A stretch of 64,000 nucleotides of DNA from the NCBI GenBank assembly GCA_900540455.1, contig UQGD01000009.1, positions 4,226 through 68,225 on the forward strand, read 5' to 3'. This DNA comes from an uncultured Faecalibacterium sp. (GTDB taxonomy: Bacteria > Bacillota > Clostridia > Oscillospirales > Ruminococcaceae). This document shows, one piece after another, positions 33,548-40,530 of the stretch; positions within the stretch are counted from its first letter, which is position 1, and the number at the start of each line of letters is the position of its first letter. The notes below the pieces were generated by a model. The model searched no databases. It saw nothing but the letters and a program-made list of their open reading frames with translations, and had not been told where the DNA came from. The position numbers and the translations under genes are program-made.

Positions 33548-35281
33548 ATGTCCACCGATTCTACGTCCCCGGTCTACGCTTCCGAACAACGGCCCTGGCT
33601 GGCGTTCTATGACCCCAAATACATCAACCAGACACTGCCTGCCTGCACGGCTTTTGAATATGTCTGCCAGCAGAATAAGGGCCGCCTGAACGAGACTGCA
33701 CTGGAATACTTCGGCCGCAAGATCACCTATGCTGACTTTATCGTACAGGTCAAGCGCACCACCGCTGCACTGCGGGCCATGGGTGTGCAGAAAGGCGAGA
33801 TCCTGACGGTGGTCAGCGTAATGACCCCGGAGATCATCTACCTGTTTTACGCCGCCGACCGCATGGGCGCTACCCTGAACCTTGTGGACCCCCGGTACAG
33901 TGCGGAGGGCATCCACGATTATATTACCGAGGTCAACTCCCGCATCCTGGTCTGTCTGAACGTGACCTATGACCGCTGCGTCCAGGCCGCCAAGCGCACC
34001 CATGTGGAAAAGGTGCTGGTGCTCTCCCCGGCCAACTCTCTGCCTATGCCGCTGCAGCTGGGCTATAAGATGAAAAACCCGGACCGGAACCGCTACGCCT
34101 CCAATGTGATCCACTGGAGCGACTTTATCCAAAAAGGCAAGGGCCAAAACACCACCGCCGAACCCTTTGACCCCGCCCATGCCTGCGTAGTTGTACACAC
34201 CGGCGGCACCACCGGCTCCCCCAAGGGCGTGATGCTCAGCGACTCCAACTTCAACGCCATTGCCCAGCAGTTTGCTGCCTTTGACCAGCTGATGTGCCGC
34301 GGGCAGAAGCTGATGAACATTATGCCCCCCTTTATCGCCTACGGCTATGCCTGCGGCGTACACCTGCCCTTGTCTTTGGGTCTGACGGTGCTCATCGTCC
34401 CCAATCTGGACCCCGCCAAGCTGGGCAGTCTGGTGCTGAAGCATAAGCCCGAGCATATGTTCGGCGTCCCCTCTCATTATCAGCAGATGGCCGCTGACCC
34501 GAAGCTGAAGGATGCCGACCTGTCCTTTATCCGCAACTATGCTGCCGGCGGCGACTCCATTGCCCAGGGTGCAGAACAGACCGTGAACGACTTCCTGGCT
34601 GCCCACGGAGCCCAGTATGCCATGGCCAAGGGCTATGGCATGACCGAGGTCTCTTCCGCTGCCACGGCGGCTGCGGGACACAACAACAAGCCCGGCAGTG
34701 TAGGCATCCCTCTGGTCAATACGCTGGTGTCGGTATTTGACCCCGGCACAGACCACGAACTGCCCATTGGTCAGCGGGGCGAGCTGTGCATCTCCGGCCC
34801 CACCTTGATGCTGGGATACTACGGTATGCCGGAGGAGACCGCCAACCTTCTGCGCCGTCACAGCGATGGCCGGGTCTGGGCCCACACAGGAGACCTGGGC
34901 TATATGGATGAACAGGGTTTTGTCTATGTGGAGTCCCGCATCAAGCGGATCATCATCCGGCACGACGGTTTCAAGGTGTTCCCCTCCATGATCGAAAACG
35001 TCATCAGCCGCCACCCGGCTGTGCAGCAGTGCTCTGTGGTAGGCTGCGCCGATAAGGAGCATGTGCAGGGCCGCCTGCCCTTTGTCTACCTGGTGCTGGA
35101 GCCTTCTGCTGTGGCCAAAAAGAAACAGATCATCCGGGAACTGCGGGAGATGTGTGCCGAGGGTCTGCCGGAATATGTACAGCCCATAGCCTACAAGTTT
35201 ATCAGCTCCATGCCCATGACCCCCATCGGCAAGGTGGATTACCGCCGCCTGGAGGAGGAAGTCAGCCCCCGGGATTACTGA
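33548..35281 (+). CDS. AMP-dependent acyl-CoA synthetase/ligase
   Basis: A 577-residue ANL-superfamily enzyme that adenylates a carboxylic acid and transfers it to CoA or another thiol. The P-loop is HTGGTTGSPKGVMLSD (A3). A5 is KGYGMTEVSSA, A7/A8 are HTGDLGYMDEQGFVYVESR and IKRIIIRHDGFKVFP, and the catalytic lysine is in PIGKVDYRRLEEE (A10). The N-terminal FEYVCQQNKGRLNETALEYF resembles medium or long-chain fatty acid ligases. No carrier domain is attached. The substrate is unknown: fatty acid activation and activation of an aromatic or bile acid are equally possible from sequence. A good promoter lies upstream, and a separate promoter serves the next gene. Confidence 0.9.
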   Translation: MSTDSTSPVYASEQRPWLAFYDPKYINQTLPACTAFEYVCQQNKGRLNETALEYFGRKITYADFIVQVKRTTAALRAMGVQKGEILTVVSVMTPEIIYLFYAADRMGATLNLVDPRYSAEGIHDYITEVNSRILVCLNVTYDRCVQAAKRTHVEKVLVLSPANSLPMPLQLGYKMKNPDRNRYASNVIHWSDFIQKGKGQNTTAEPFDPAHACVVVHTGGTTGSPKGVMLSDSNFNAIAQQFAAFDQLMCRGQKLMNIMPPFIAYGYACGVHLPLSLGLTVLIVPNLDPAKLGSLVLKHKPEHMFGVPSHYQQMAADPKLKDADLSFIRNYAAGGDSIAQGAEQTVNDFLAAHGAQYAMAKGYGMTEVSSAATAAAGHNNKPGSVGIPLVNTLVSVFDPGTDHELPIGQRGELCISGPTLMLGYYGMPEETANLLRRHSDGRVWAHTGDLGYMDEQGFVYVESRIKRIIIRHDGFKVFPSMIENVISRHPAVQQCSVVGCADKEHVQGRLPFVYLVLEPSAVAKKKQIIRELREMCAEGLPEYVQPIAYKFISSMPMTPIGKVDYRRLEEEVSPRDY

Positions 35282-35337
35282 TGGGCTGTCTTTCCCACAA
35301 AAAGCTTCGTCTTGCTGCATTTTCTTGAATTTGAACA

Positions 35338-35375
35338 TTGACTTATGCCCTCAGTATCTTTTATACTGGGGGCAT
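35338..35375 (+). promoter_or_regulatory. Promoter overlapped by a 13-bp inverted repeat
   Basis: TTGACT (35338-35343) and TATACT (35362-35367) are 18 bases apart. ATGCCCTCAGTAT (35345-35357) and ATACTGGGGGCAT (35363-35375) are inverted copies with one mismatch and cover both spacer and -10 box, as expected for an operator. Confidence 0.7.
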
Positions 35376-35444
35376 CTCCGTCAAGGGCGTGACCAACGCC
35401 AAAAATGACCCGCACTGCGGAGTACAGAAAGGACCGGATCACCC

Positions 35445-36545
35445 ATGAAAAAAAGATTGCTCAGTCTGTTTATGACCGCAGCCGCTGTCCTGTGCCTGGG
35501 CCTGCCCGCACTGGCCGAAGACCCCGCCGCACCTCCGGCCCCCCCGGCGCCAGGCGTTGTGGAGCAGCAGCCGACACCTCCGACACCTCCGACACCTCCG
35601 GCCCCTCCGGCCGAAAAACCGGAGCTGCCCGCTCCGCCCGCCGAAGCACCGGCGCCCCCAGCTCCGCCTTCCCTTCCGGCTGAGGAGCACCGCTTTACCT
35701 ATGTAGCTTTGGGCGACAGCATCACCGCTGGCACCGGCCTGTCGGATTTTCAGTATCTGCCCGCCCCCATTGGCCTGGATGTGCGCCCCAACTTTGAGGG
35801 TTACTCTGCGGATTGTTATGTATCCGTCGTGGCACAGCGCCTGGGGCTGGACCGTCAGCACGCCTTGAACCTGGGTCTGCCCGGACTGATGGCACCGGAC
35901 CTTGTGGATATGGTGCGGGACGGCGCTATGCCCCACATGAACCAGCCTTCCGGCGCCTATTACGTCTACCCGGAGTACCAGGACTACATCCGCAATGCCG
36001 ATGTCATCAGCATCCAGATCGGTGCCAACGATGCGCTGGTGCCGGTGATCGTCTCGGTGGGCAACGCCACCAACTGGAAGAGCGAGCAGCTGGCCAACTC
36101 CATCCTGGGGGGCGCATACCGGGATCTGAGCTGGGAGACGATCCAGCTGTTCTTCGACAGCGTAAAGAAGCTTTCCCTCACCTGGGACGAGCAGGCCGCC
36201 CTGGGCTATGCCTTGAGCGATGGTATGCGAGAGATCGTCCGCAACGCCTACCAGGATGTGACCAGCAATCTGCCTTTGGCCATAGCGGAGATCCGCAAGC
36301 TGAACCCGGATGCGGAGATCCTGCTGCTGGGTTATTATAACCCGGCTTGGGTCCTGCCCACCTGGAACAACTATTTCAACCAGCTGCGCCGTTTTGAACG
36401 GCAGCTGGCTAAGGACATGGGCCTGACCTATGTAGACATCACCTGGACTGCTGTGGACAACGATGCCCACCCCTCTATTGCGGGCCACCGGTACATTGGC
36501 AGCCAGATCACCAAGGCCATCCGTAAACTGGATGTGCTGGACTGA
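35445..36545 (+). CDS. Secreted SGNH/GDSL hydrolase with Pro-rich linker
   Basis: A 366-residue exported esterase or lipase-like enzyme. A signal peptide (MKKRLLSLFMTAAAVLCLG, cut near ALAED) leads into about 60 residues of Pro/Ala/Thr-rich linker with PTPP repeats. The SGNH domain follows: ALGDSITAG (block I, Ser nucleophile), LGLPGLMAPDLV (block II), IQIGANDALV (block III, Asn) and DNDAHPSIAGHRYIG (block V, Asp and His). Such enzymes remove acyl groups from glycans or peptidoglycan, or split lipids. The linker suggests a position in or near the wall. AAAGGACCGGATCACCC precedes the ATG. It is monocistronic. Confidence 0.88.
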   Translation: MKKRLLSLFMTAAAVLCLGLPALAEDPAAPPAPPAPGVVEQQPTPPTPPTPPAPPAEKPELPAPPAEAPAPPAPPSLPAEEHRFTYVALGDSITAGTGLSDFQYLPAPIGLDVRPNFEGYSADCYVSVVAQRLGLDRQHALNLGLPGLMAPDLVDMVRDGAMPHMNQPSGAYYVYPEYQDYIRNADVISIQIGANDALVPVIVSVGNATNWKSEQLANSILGGAYRDLSWETIQLFFDSVKKLSLTWDEQAALGYALSDGMREIVRNAYQDVTSNLPLAIAEIRKLNPDAEILLLGYYNPAWVLPTWNNYFNQLRRFERQLAKDMGLTYVDITWTAVDNDAHPSIAGHRYIGSQITKAIRKLDVLD

Positions 36546-36554
36546 TCCTATTAC

Positions 36555-36605
36555 AGAAAAAAGCAGCGCACTCCCTGTTCTTTCGGGGAGTGCGCTGCTT
36601 TTTTT
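36555..36605. terminator. Bidirectional terminator after the SGNH hydrolase
   Basis: AAAAAAGCAGCGCACTCCC pairs with GGGAGTGCGCTGCTTTTTTT around a short loop. It is the last clear core-genome feature before the tRNA remnant. Confidence 0.93.
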
Positions 36606-36680
36606 CTTATAACCGCTGCTATGGGTTATTTCCTCCGCTCTGCGGCAAGCTGGCGCGATGCTGCACACGGTCTTTTATAC

Positions 36681-36729
36681 AAAAAAGAGCGTCTGTCCCC
36701 CCTTCAATAACAGGGCAAACAAACGCTCT
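36681..36729 (-). terminator. Second terminator reading toward the left
   Basis: On the minus strand AGAGCGTTTGT pairs with ACAGACGCTCT, followed by TTTTTT. Together with the hairpin at 36736-36777 it terminates minus-strand transcription just past the tRNA remnant. Confidence 0.7.
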
Positions 36730-36735
36730 ATCAAA

Positions 36736-36777
36736 CAAAAAGCGCCGAACCTCTTGAAAAGCAAGACGTTCGGCGCT
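36736..36777 (-). terminator. Terminator of the former tRNA-Arg transcription unit
   Basis: On the minus strand AGCGCCGAACGTCTTG pairs with CAAGAGGTTCGGCGCT and TTTTTG follows. It starts 6 bases beyond the CCA of the tRNA fragment, in the same direction. Confidence 0.85.
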
Positions 36778-36783
36778 GCAAGC

Positions 36784-36829
36784 TGGCGTCCATAAAAGGA
36801 TTCAAACCTTCGGCCTATCGCTTAGGAGT
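36784..36829 (-). pseudogene. 3' half of a tRNA-Arg(CCU) gene: probable attachment site
   Basis: Read on the minus strand, standard tRNA numbering fits from position 32 to the end: anticodon loop CTCCTAA (36828-36822, anticodon CCU), 3' anticodon stem GCGAT, 5-base variable loop AGGCC, T-stem GAAGG, T-loop TTTGAAT, T-stem CCTTT, acceptor strand TATGGAC, discriminator G and encoded CCA (36786-36784). Upstream of the loop the sequence no longer pairs (CCCTA where ATCGC is needed), and there is no D-arm. Only the 3' part is present. Integrases that target tRNA genes leave exactly such a fragment at the far end of the inserted element. Confidence 0.85.
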
Positions 36830-36970
36830 AGGGGCTGAAGCAATAAATCCTAGACAAAAGCAGGTAAAACAAGTGACGTTTTATCAATGGATTTTTTGTT
36901 GCGCTGTCAAATCGAGTAAAGAAAACAAACCCCGAAATAAAACGAGTAAAAGGCTTTTCACCAGCAGAAA

Positions 36971-37028
36971 ATTAGCAGAGCTAATGAAAAGTGGAAGGTT
37001 CATTGTAAAATGCCCACCTTTCATTAGC
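36971..37028. repeat. Nested inverted repeats beside the attachment site
   Basis: ATTAGC-AGA-GCTAAT (36971-36985) is a perfect dyad. GCTAATGAAA-A-GTGG (36980-36994) is mirrored by CCAC-C-TTTCATTAGC (37014-37028). They could be integrase or excisionase arm sites, or the terminator of the kinase gene that ends at 37066. The rest of 36830-37065 is AT-rich with two CGAGTAAA repeats and no gene. Confidence 0.55.
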
Positions 37029-37065
37029 TGGGAGGTGTGCGGTTGACCCTACACCTATGGTTCAA

Positions 37066-37896
37066 TCAAAACAACTTTTTCTTCTGTGCCAGCAGCACGG
37101 TCAGTACACGCTCTTTCAGCAGATAACGGAACTGCTTTGGATAGTAGTCGAGGTAGGCATCCAGAAGCGGCTCAATGTCACTTCTTGCAAAATCAACCTC
37201 CAACTGCTTTCCGTAAAGGCTTTGTGCTGTATGGACTGTCCGGGTAAAAGAGGACTTGAATGGTAAGCACTGCGCTTTGGAAAGGAACGCCCGTGTTTCA
37301 ATATCGGGGCGATACCGATTGAAATCCAGCAGGAACGAAGCCCCACAATCGAAAATGGGGCAGGGCTTATAACCGGAAGCTGTGTGGATAAGAGCAATAT
37401 TGTTCAGGTGCCGGTCTTGATTCAAAAACAGGGCATCCAATTCCAGCAGCGTGGTGAAGTATGCACCAAAACCGGAAAAGCCGGTAGCAGCTTCCACCGA
37501 ATCGACCAGAAAAACAATACGGTCTTTCAGACTGTTGCGGTCATTGAACTCCTGAATATACCCACGACCAAGGCTGTTCCGCAAAATGGTGTTGGCAGTG
37601 ATCAGGCTTTCATTGCCTGCCTTGAAGTTCTCGCTTACCGAAAGCACCTGCGGCAGGCCATGCACGTCGGCGGTATCGACCCAATAATGAGCAATCGAAA
37701 TCCCCGGGAGATCGGCAGCATTGGTGAAACGGCGCAGCACTTCGCTGGACATCGCTTCCGCAAGGGCTTCAAAATGACCATTGTCCACCTTATACCAGAG
37801 ATTCTTTTTTGCATCGAACCACTTCTCCTGATTGCCCAGCGAAGTGCTGGTCACAACGCGGTCATTGGTATGGAATATCAGATGATCTTGAGCCAT
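37066..37896 (-). CDS. HipA-like kinase domain protein
   Basis: A 276-residue protein resembling the C-terminal kinase part of HipA. LDALFLNQDRHLNNIALI (about residues 152-170) carries the catalytic Asp and His/Asn of the HipA loop. PIFDCGASFLLDF (about 180-192) is the metal-binding DFG-like motif, with Cys in the middle position. HipA-family toxins phosphorylate aminoacyl-tRNA synthetases or other targets and cause growth arrest. The HipA N-terminal subdomain is not in this protein, and no HipB-like HTH gene is next to it. It overlaps the preceding small gene by 19 bases, with GGAGG inside that gene, so the two are translationally coupled. It is the first gene inside the presumed island. Toxicity is not proven by sequence. 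Confidence 0.72.
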   Translation of the reverse strand: MAQDHLIFHTNDRVVTSTSLGNQEKWFDAKKNLWYKVDNGHFEALAEAMSSEVLRRFTNAADLPGISIAHYWVDTADVHGLPQVLSVSENFKAGNESLITANTILRNSLGRGYIQEFNDRNSLKDRIVFLVDSVEAATGFSGFGAYFTTLLELDALFLNQDRHLNNIALIHTASGYKPCPIFDCGASFLLDFNRYRPDIETRAFLSKAQCLPFKSSFTRTVHTAQSLYGKQLEVDFARSDIEPLLDAYLDYYPKQFRYLLKERVLTVLLAQKKKLF

Positions 37897-38201
37897 TTGT
37901 GATCCTCCGCCATCCGTCCCTGTGTCTTTTCCACCAGCTGCACCGGGTCATATTCCGGTACGCCAACTGCATCAAGGTAGTAGCCAAGGCCGCAGCGAGT
38001 TTTTGGAATGCAGCGGCTTGCCAGAAATTCCAGAAAATCGTCCCAAGTGGGTTCCGTGTTGACTCCAAAGGCAGTGTCCAAAATGGAATCCACCTTGTTT
38101 TCCACACGAACCTGCTTTGTGGTGAAATCTGCGTCAATGATACTGCAAAGTGTATCTTTGTCGTAATACTGGTATTCCCGCAGCGTATGCGCCTGTTTCA
38201 T
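37878..38201 (-). CDS. Small partner of the HipA-like kinase
   Basis: A 107-residue soluble protein, with no signal or membrane segment. It begins MKQAHTLREYQYYDKDT and ends GRMAEDHKWLKII. The middle is moderately acidic (FGVNTEPTWDDFLEFLASR). No DNA-binding motif is visible. By position and size it could correspond to the N-terminal subdomain of HipA supplied in trans, as HipS is in HipBST systems, or be a dedicated antitoxin; neither is shown by sequence. AAAGGAGTGGTCAGC precedes ATG 38201. It overlaps the kinase start, so the ratio of the two proteins is probably fixed by coupling. Confidence 0.6.
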   Translation of the reverse strand: MKQAHTLREYQYYDKDTLCSIIDADFTTKQVRVENKVDSILDTAFGVNTEPTWDDFLEFLASRCIPKTRCGLGYYLDAVGVPEYDPVQLVEKTQGRMAEDHKWLKII

Positions 38202-38261
38202 GCTGACCACTCCTTTCTGTAAAAGTGTATCATGTCAGGAGCCGATGTACAAGATGCGAAA

Positions 38262-38495
38262 AGTCAAAACCACCGGCTGAGCCGGTGGCTTGAGTAAGCC
38301 CTAGAAGGGCACCTTACTGGCAAAGCCCCTTAAGGGGCCACGAGCAAGCGTCTTTCACCTGCGTTATTTGCCCTACCGCTCTAACGAGCAGTGCCATAAA
38401 GTGCATCTTCTAAGACGATGATTTTCTTGTCATCTCGCTTTGCTCGAATCTTATAGCTAAAGCCGTTTTTATTCCACCAGCTTAGCTGGTGGTTG
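38262..38495. mobile_element. Small IS200/IS605-type element or remnant, copy 1
   Basis: The left end has AGTCAAAA followed by the hairpin CCACCGGCT-G-AGCCGGTGG (38270-38288), then GGCTT-GAGT-AAGCC, CCCTAGAAGGG and GCCCCTTAAGGGGC. About 108 bases (38262-38370) recur in inverted orientation at 49138-49243. The right end has the hairpin CCACCAGC-TTA-GCTGGTGG (38474-38492). Imperfect palindromes near both ends without terminal inverted repeats are typical of IS200/IS605 elements and their non-autonomous derivatives. No tnpA or tnpB is present; the 100-base centre has no open frame worth calling. Confidence 0.65.
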
Positions 38496-38516
38496 TCGCT
38501 CGCTCAAGCTACCCAA

Positions 38517-38565
38517 AACAAGAAACGCTCTTGCCGGTGTAAAACTGGCAGGAGCGTTTCTTGTT
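38517..38565 (-). terminator. Long terminator hairpin of the XRE gene
   Basis: AACAAGAAACGCTC (38517-38530) is perfectly complementary to 38552-38565, with an inner GCCGGT/ACTGGC stem; TTTT follows on the minus strand. Confidence 0.8.
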
Positions 38566-38572
38566 GAAGTGG

Positions 38573-38917
38573 TTATAAAAGACCTTTGATTTTTTCAAGA
38601 TGATCTATAGCGGCTTGCAGTTCATTTTGAAACTGATCCCTAGAAGGATCTCGGCTCAAAAGAAGATGATCCATACTGACATGGAAGTATTCTGCAATAT
38701 CGATCAGGATTTTTACAGAACCATTGGAACTTCCTCTTTCAAGATCGCCGAGGTGGCGATTGGAAACACCAAGTTTTTCAGCAAGTTTTTCAGCAAGTTT
38801 TCCTGCGATAACTTCGCATTTGTACGCAAAGTAAAATACGGTTAAATCTCCATCTCTTTTATAAATGATGAAATCGGCAGAATGTTCCACACAATTTTCT
38901 GTCAAAACGATTTTCAT
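38573..38917 (-). pseudogene. XRE family regulator, probably frameshifted
   Basis: The C-terminal 75 residues are a normal XRE-type HTH with tail (LAEKLGVSNRHLGDLERGSS, then SVKILIDIAEYFHVSMDHLL). The first 38 residues in that frame do not look like the start of such a domain. The missing first helix, LRTNAKLSQEN, is encoded directly upstream in another frame. The junction holds a tandem 12-base duplication (AAACTTGCTGAA twice, then AAACTTGG). A 1-base indel plus this repeat expansion probably broke the gene. No ribosome-binding site precedes the ATG at 38917. The gap from 38918 to 39165 shows only an AGTTTGCG/CGCAAACT inverted repeat next to a TATAAT. Confidence 0.6.
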
Positions 38918-39165
38918 TATGCTGCATTCATTCTGCCGGGCTTATGAAAAAGCAGGCATTTTTCTTGCTTTCATCATCCTGCAAACAGATGATTAAGCAC
39001 TACTGGGTATTATCGCAATTTTCAAAAATAGTGCCCATCAACACGGCATCTTTGCGATATGCAGTTTGCGGATGTTGTTTGTGCATTAAAAACGCAAACT
39101 GCTATAATATCAAAAAAGTCTTTATTTGAGTTCAGAATTCATTGAAGATCAAAGGATCATTCGGA

Positions 39166-39194
39166 TTGCAATTACTGTATGAATATGCTATGAT
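39166..39194 (+). promoter_or_regulatory. Promoter of the lacI-type gene of the alpha-glucoside locus
   Basis: TTGCAA (39166-39171) and TATGAT (39189-39194) have a 17-base spacer, 55 bases upstream of the ATG. Confidence 0.7.
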
Positions 39195-39249
39195 TACGTT
39201 GAAAATCATTTGTGTTTCAACTGATCAAACAGGGAGCGTATGAACAGCC

Positions 39250-40314
39250 ATGAAGCGTTTGCAGGATATTGCAGATCAAGTTGGTGTAAGCCGGACAACG
39301 GTGTCCAATGTGCTGCACGGCAACACCAAAAAGGTTTCCAAGGAAATGATCCAGAAAATTTCGGAAATTCTGAACCAGGAGGGCTATGTCCCGAATACAT
39401 CTTCCCGTGAGCTGACCCGCAAAGGGTCCTGCATCATTGGACTGGTGCTGGGCTACAACTGTGTCCACGGCATCCCTTCTCTGCGCGATACCTTTGTGGC
39501 AGAACTTCTGTCTGGTGTAGAAGAGACAGCCCATCGAAACGGATATTATGTCATGCTGATCAATGGCCAGGACAAAAATACGGACCAGGTGGCAGAGATT
39601 GCCTCCCGATGGAATGTGGATGGTCTTGTCGTCCTGGGACTGGACGAAAAGAAATACAAGGAGCTGCGCAGGCAACTCAACAAATATATGGTCCTGATTG
39701 ACACCTATCCCGAGGCGGAGTACCACTACGTCAACGTGGGGACTGATGATTTCGGCGGCGGCGCCATGATTGCAAAGTATCTGCTGGACAACGGGTACAC
39801 CCAGGCCATCTTTGCCGCCGAGTGTGATACCGGCGCAGACCATTACCGCTGGAAAGGATTTCAGCATCAGATGCGCTCTGCCGGGATTGACTGCGGAGAA
39901 GAGCGCCATATTCTTCTCCCCGAGGATATTTCTCTGCGCCGTGTCATGTACGGCCACTATTTGGATCGCTTTGTCCAGGCCAGAGCTGTGGCCCTGGCCT
40001 CTGACTATGATGCGGCGGAAGTGATGAATTATCTGCAGGACCACGGCATACAGGTGCCGGAGCAGGTCTCCGTCACCGGGTTTGACGACTGCATCTATGC
40101 AGAACTCATGCATCCCCCTCTGACGACAGTGCGTCAGAACGTCCCGGCCAAAGCAGAGGCCGCCGTGGAACTGCTGGTGCGTCTGATTCGGCAGGAACCG
40201 GTGGAGTGTAAAAATTACCTTCAGCCTGTTGAACTGATCCGCCGCAACTCGGTGCGCGAATCAACCCCCAACGCCGCGCCCTGGTCACAAGATCTGCACA
40301 AAATCCACAAATAA
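39250..40314 (+). CDS. LacI family regulator of the alpha-glucoside locus
   Basis: A 354-residue repressor with an N-terminal HTH and hinge (MKRLQDIADQVGVSRTTVSN, then GYVPNTSSRELTRKGS) and a sugar-binding core (IGLVLGYNCVHGIPSLRDTF, VTGFDDCIYAELMHPPLTTV). It lies directly upstream of a binding lipoprotein, two permeases and two alpha-glucosidases on the same strand and should control them. Its ATG is 14 bases from GGGAG; another ATG ten bases earlier is out of frame. The inducer is presumably an alpha-glucoside or its phosphate. Confidence 0.9.
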   Translation: MKRLQDIADQVGVSRTTVSNVLHGNTKKVSKEMIQKISEILNQEGYVPNTSSRELTRKGSCIIGLVLGYNCVHGIPSLRDTFVAELLSGVEETAHRNGYYVMLINGQDKNTDQVAEIASRWNVDGLVVLGLDEKKYKELRRQLNKYMVLIDTYPEAEYHYVNVGTDDFGGGAMIAKYLLDNGYTQAIFAAECDTGADHYRWKGFQHQMRSAGIDCGEERHILLPEDISLRRVMYGHYLDRFVQARAVALASDYDAAEVMNYLQDHGIQVPEQVSVTGFDDCIYAELMHPPLTTVRQNVPAKAEAAVELLVRLIRQEPVECKNYLQPVELIRRNSVRESTPNAAPWSQDLHKIHK

Positions 40315-40332
40315 TTCTTGTGGTATTTATCA

Positions 40333-40346
40333 GTTTCGTAGGAAAC
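40333..40346. promoter_or_regulatory. Candidate operator upstream of the alpha-glucoside operon
   Basis: GTTTC-GTAG-GAAAC is a short perfect dyad about 15 bases before the -35 box of the next promoter. LacI-type operators are dyads of similar size. Confidence 0.4.
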
Positions 40347-40360
40347 GTCACGCAAAACCC

Positions 40361-40389
40361 TTTTCAAATCCTCTTCGGTTTTGTATAAT
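40361..40389 (+). promoter_or_regulatory. Promoter of the alpha-glucoside operon
   Basis: TTTTCA (40361-40366) and a consensus TATAAT (40384-40389), 17 bases apart, about 140 bases before the lipoprotein ATG. Confidence 0.7.
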
Positions 40390-40530
40390 GAGCTCGTCAA
40401 AAAGACACGCTGCGCAGCCTGTCAGAACGAGACATATACAAACTGGAAGAGGAATTTTTTTGTATCCTGGATGGAGCAGACAAAAAACGAATTCCGGAAA
40501 ATCTGACTGAACATCGTGGAGGATTTTATC

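Noticed and set aside
33548..35281. Assignment of the ANL enzyme as bile-acid-CoA ligase
   Set aside because: No bai-type neighbours are present, and sequence motifs common to all ANL enzymes do not define the substrate.
36784..36829. A complete tRNA gene
   Set aside because: The D-arm, 5' acceptor strand and 5' anticodon stem are missing; only positions 32 to 76 fit.
38262..38370. CRISPR-like repeat
   Set aside because: Only two copies exist, 11 kb apart and inverted, with no spacer array or cas genes.
36546..38570. An integrase gene beside the attachment remnant
   Set aside because: No tyrosine or serine recombinase motif is present here; the only recombinase trace is the fragment at 48618-48857.
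38944..39129. A 61-codon plus-strand frame in the gap before the LacI gene
   Set aside because: No ribosome-binding site, Cys/Lys-rich composition without pattern, and it crosses an inverted repeat.
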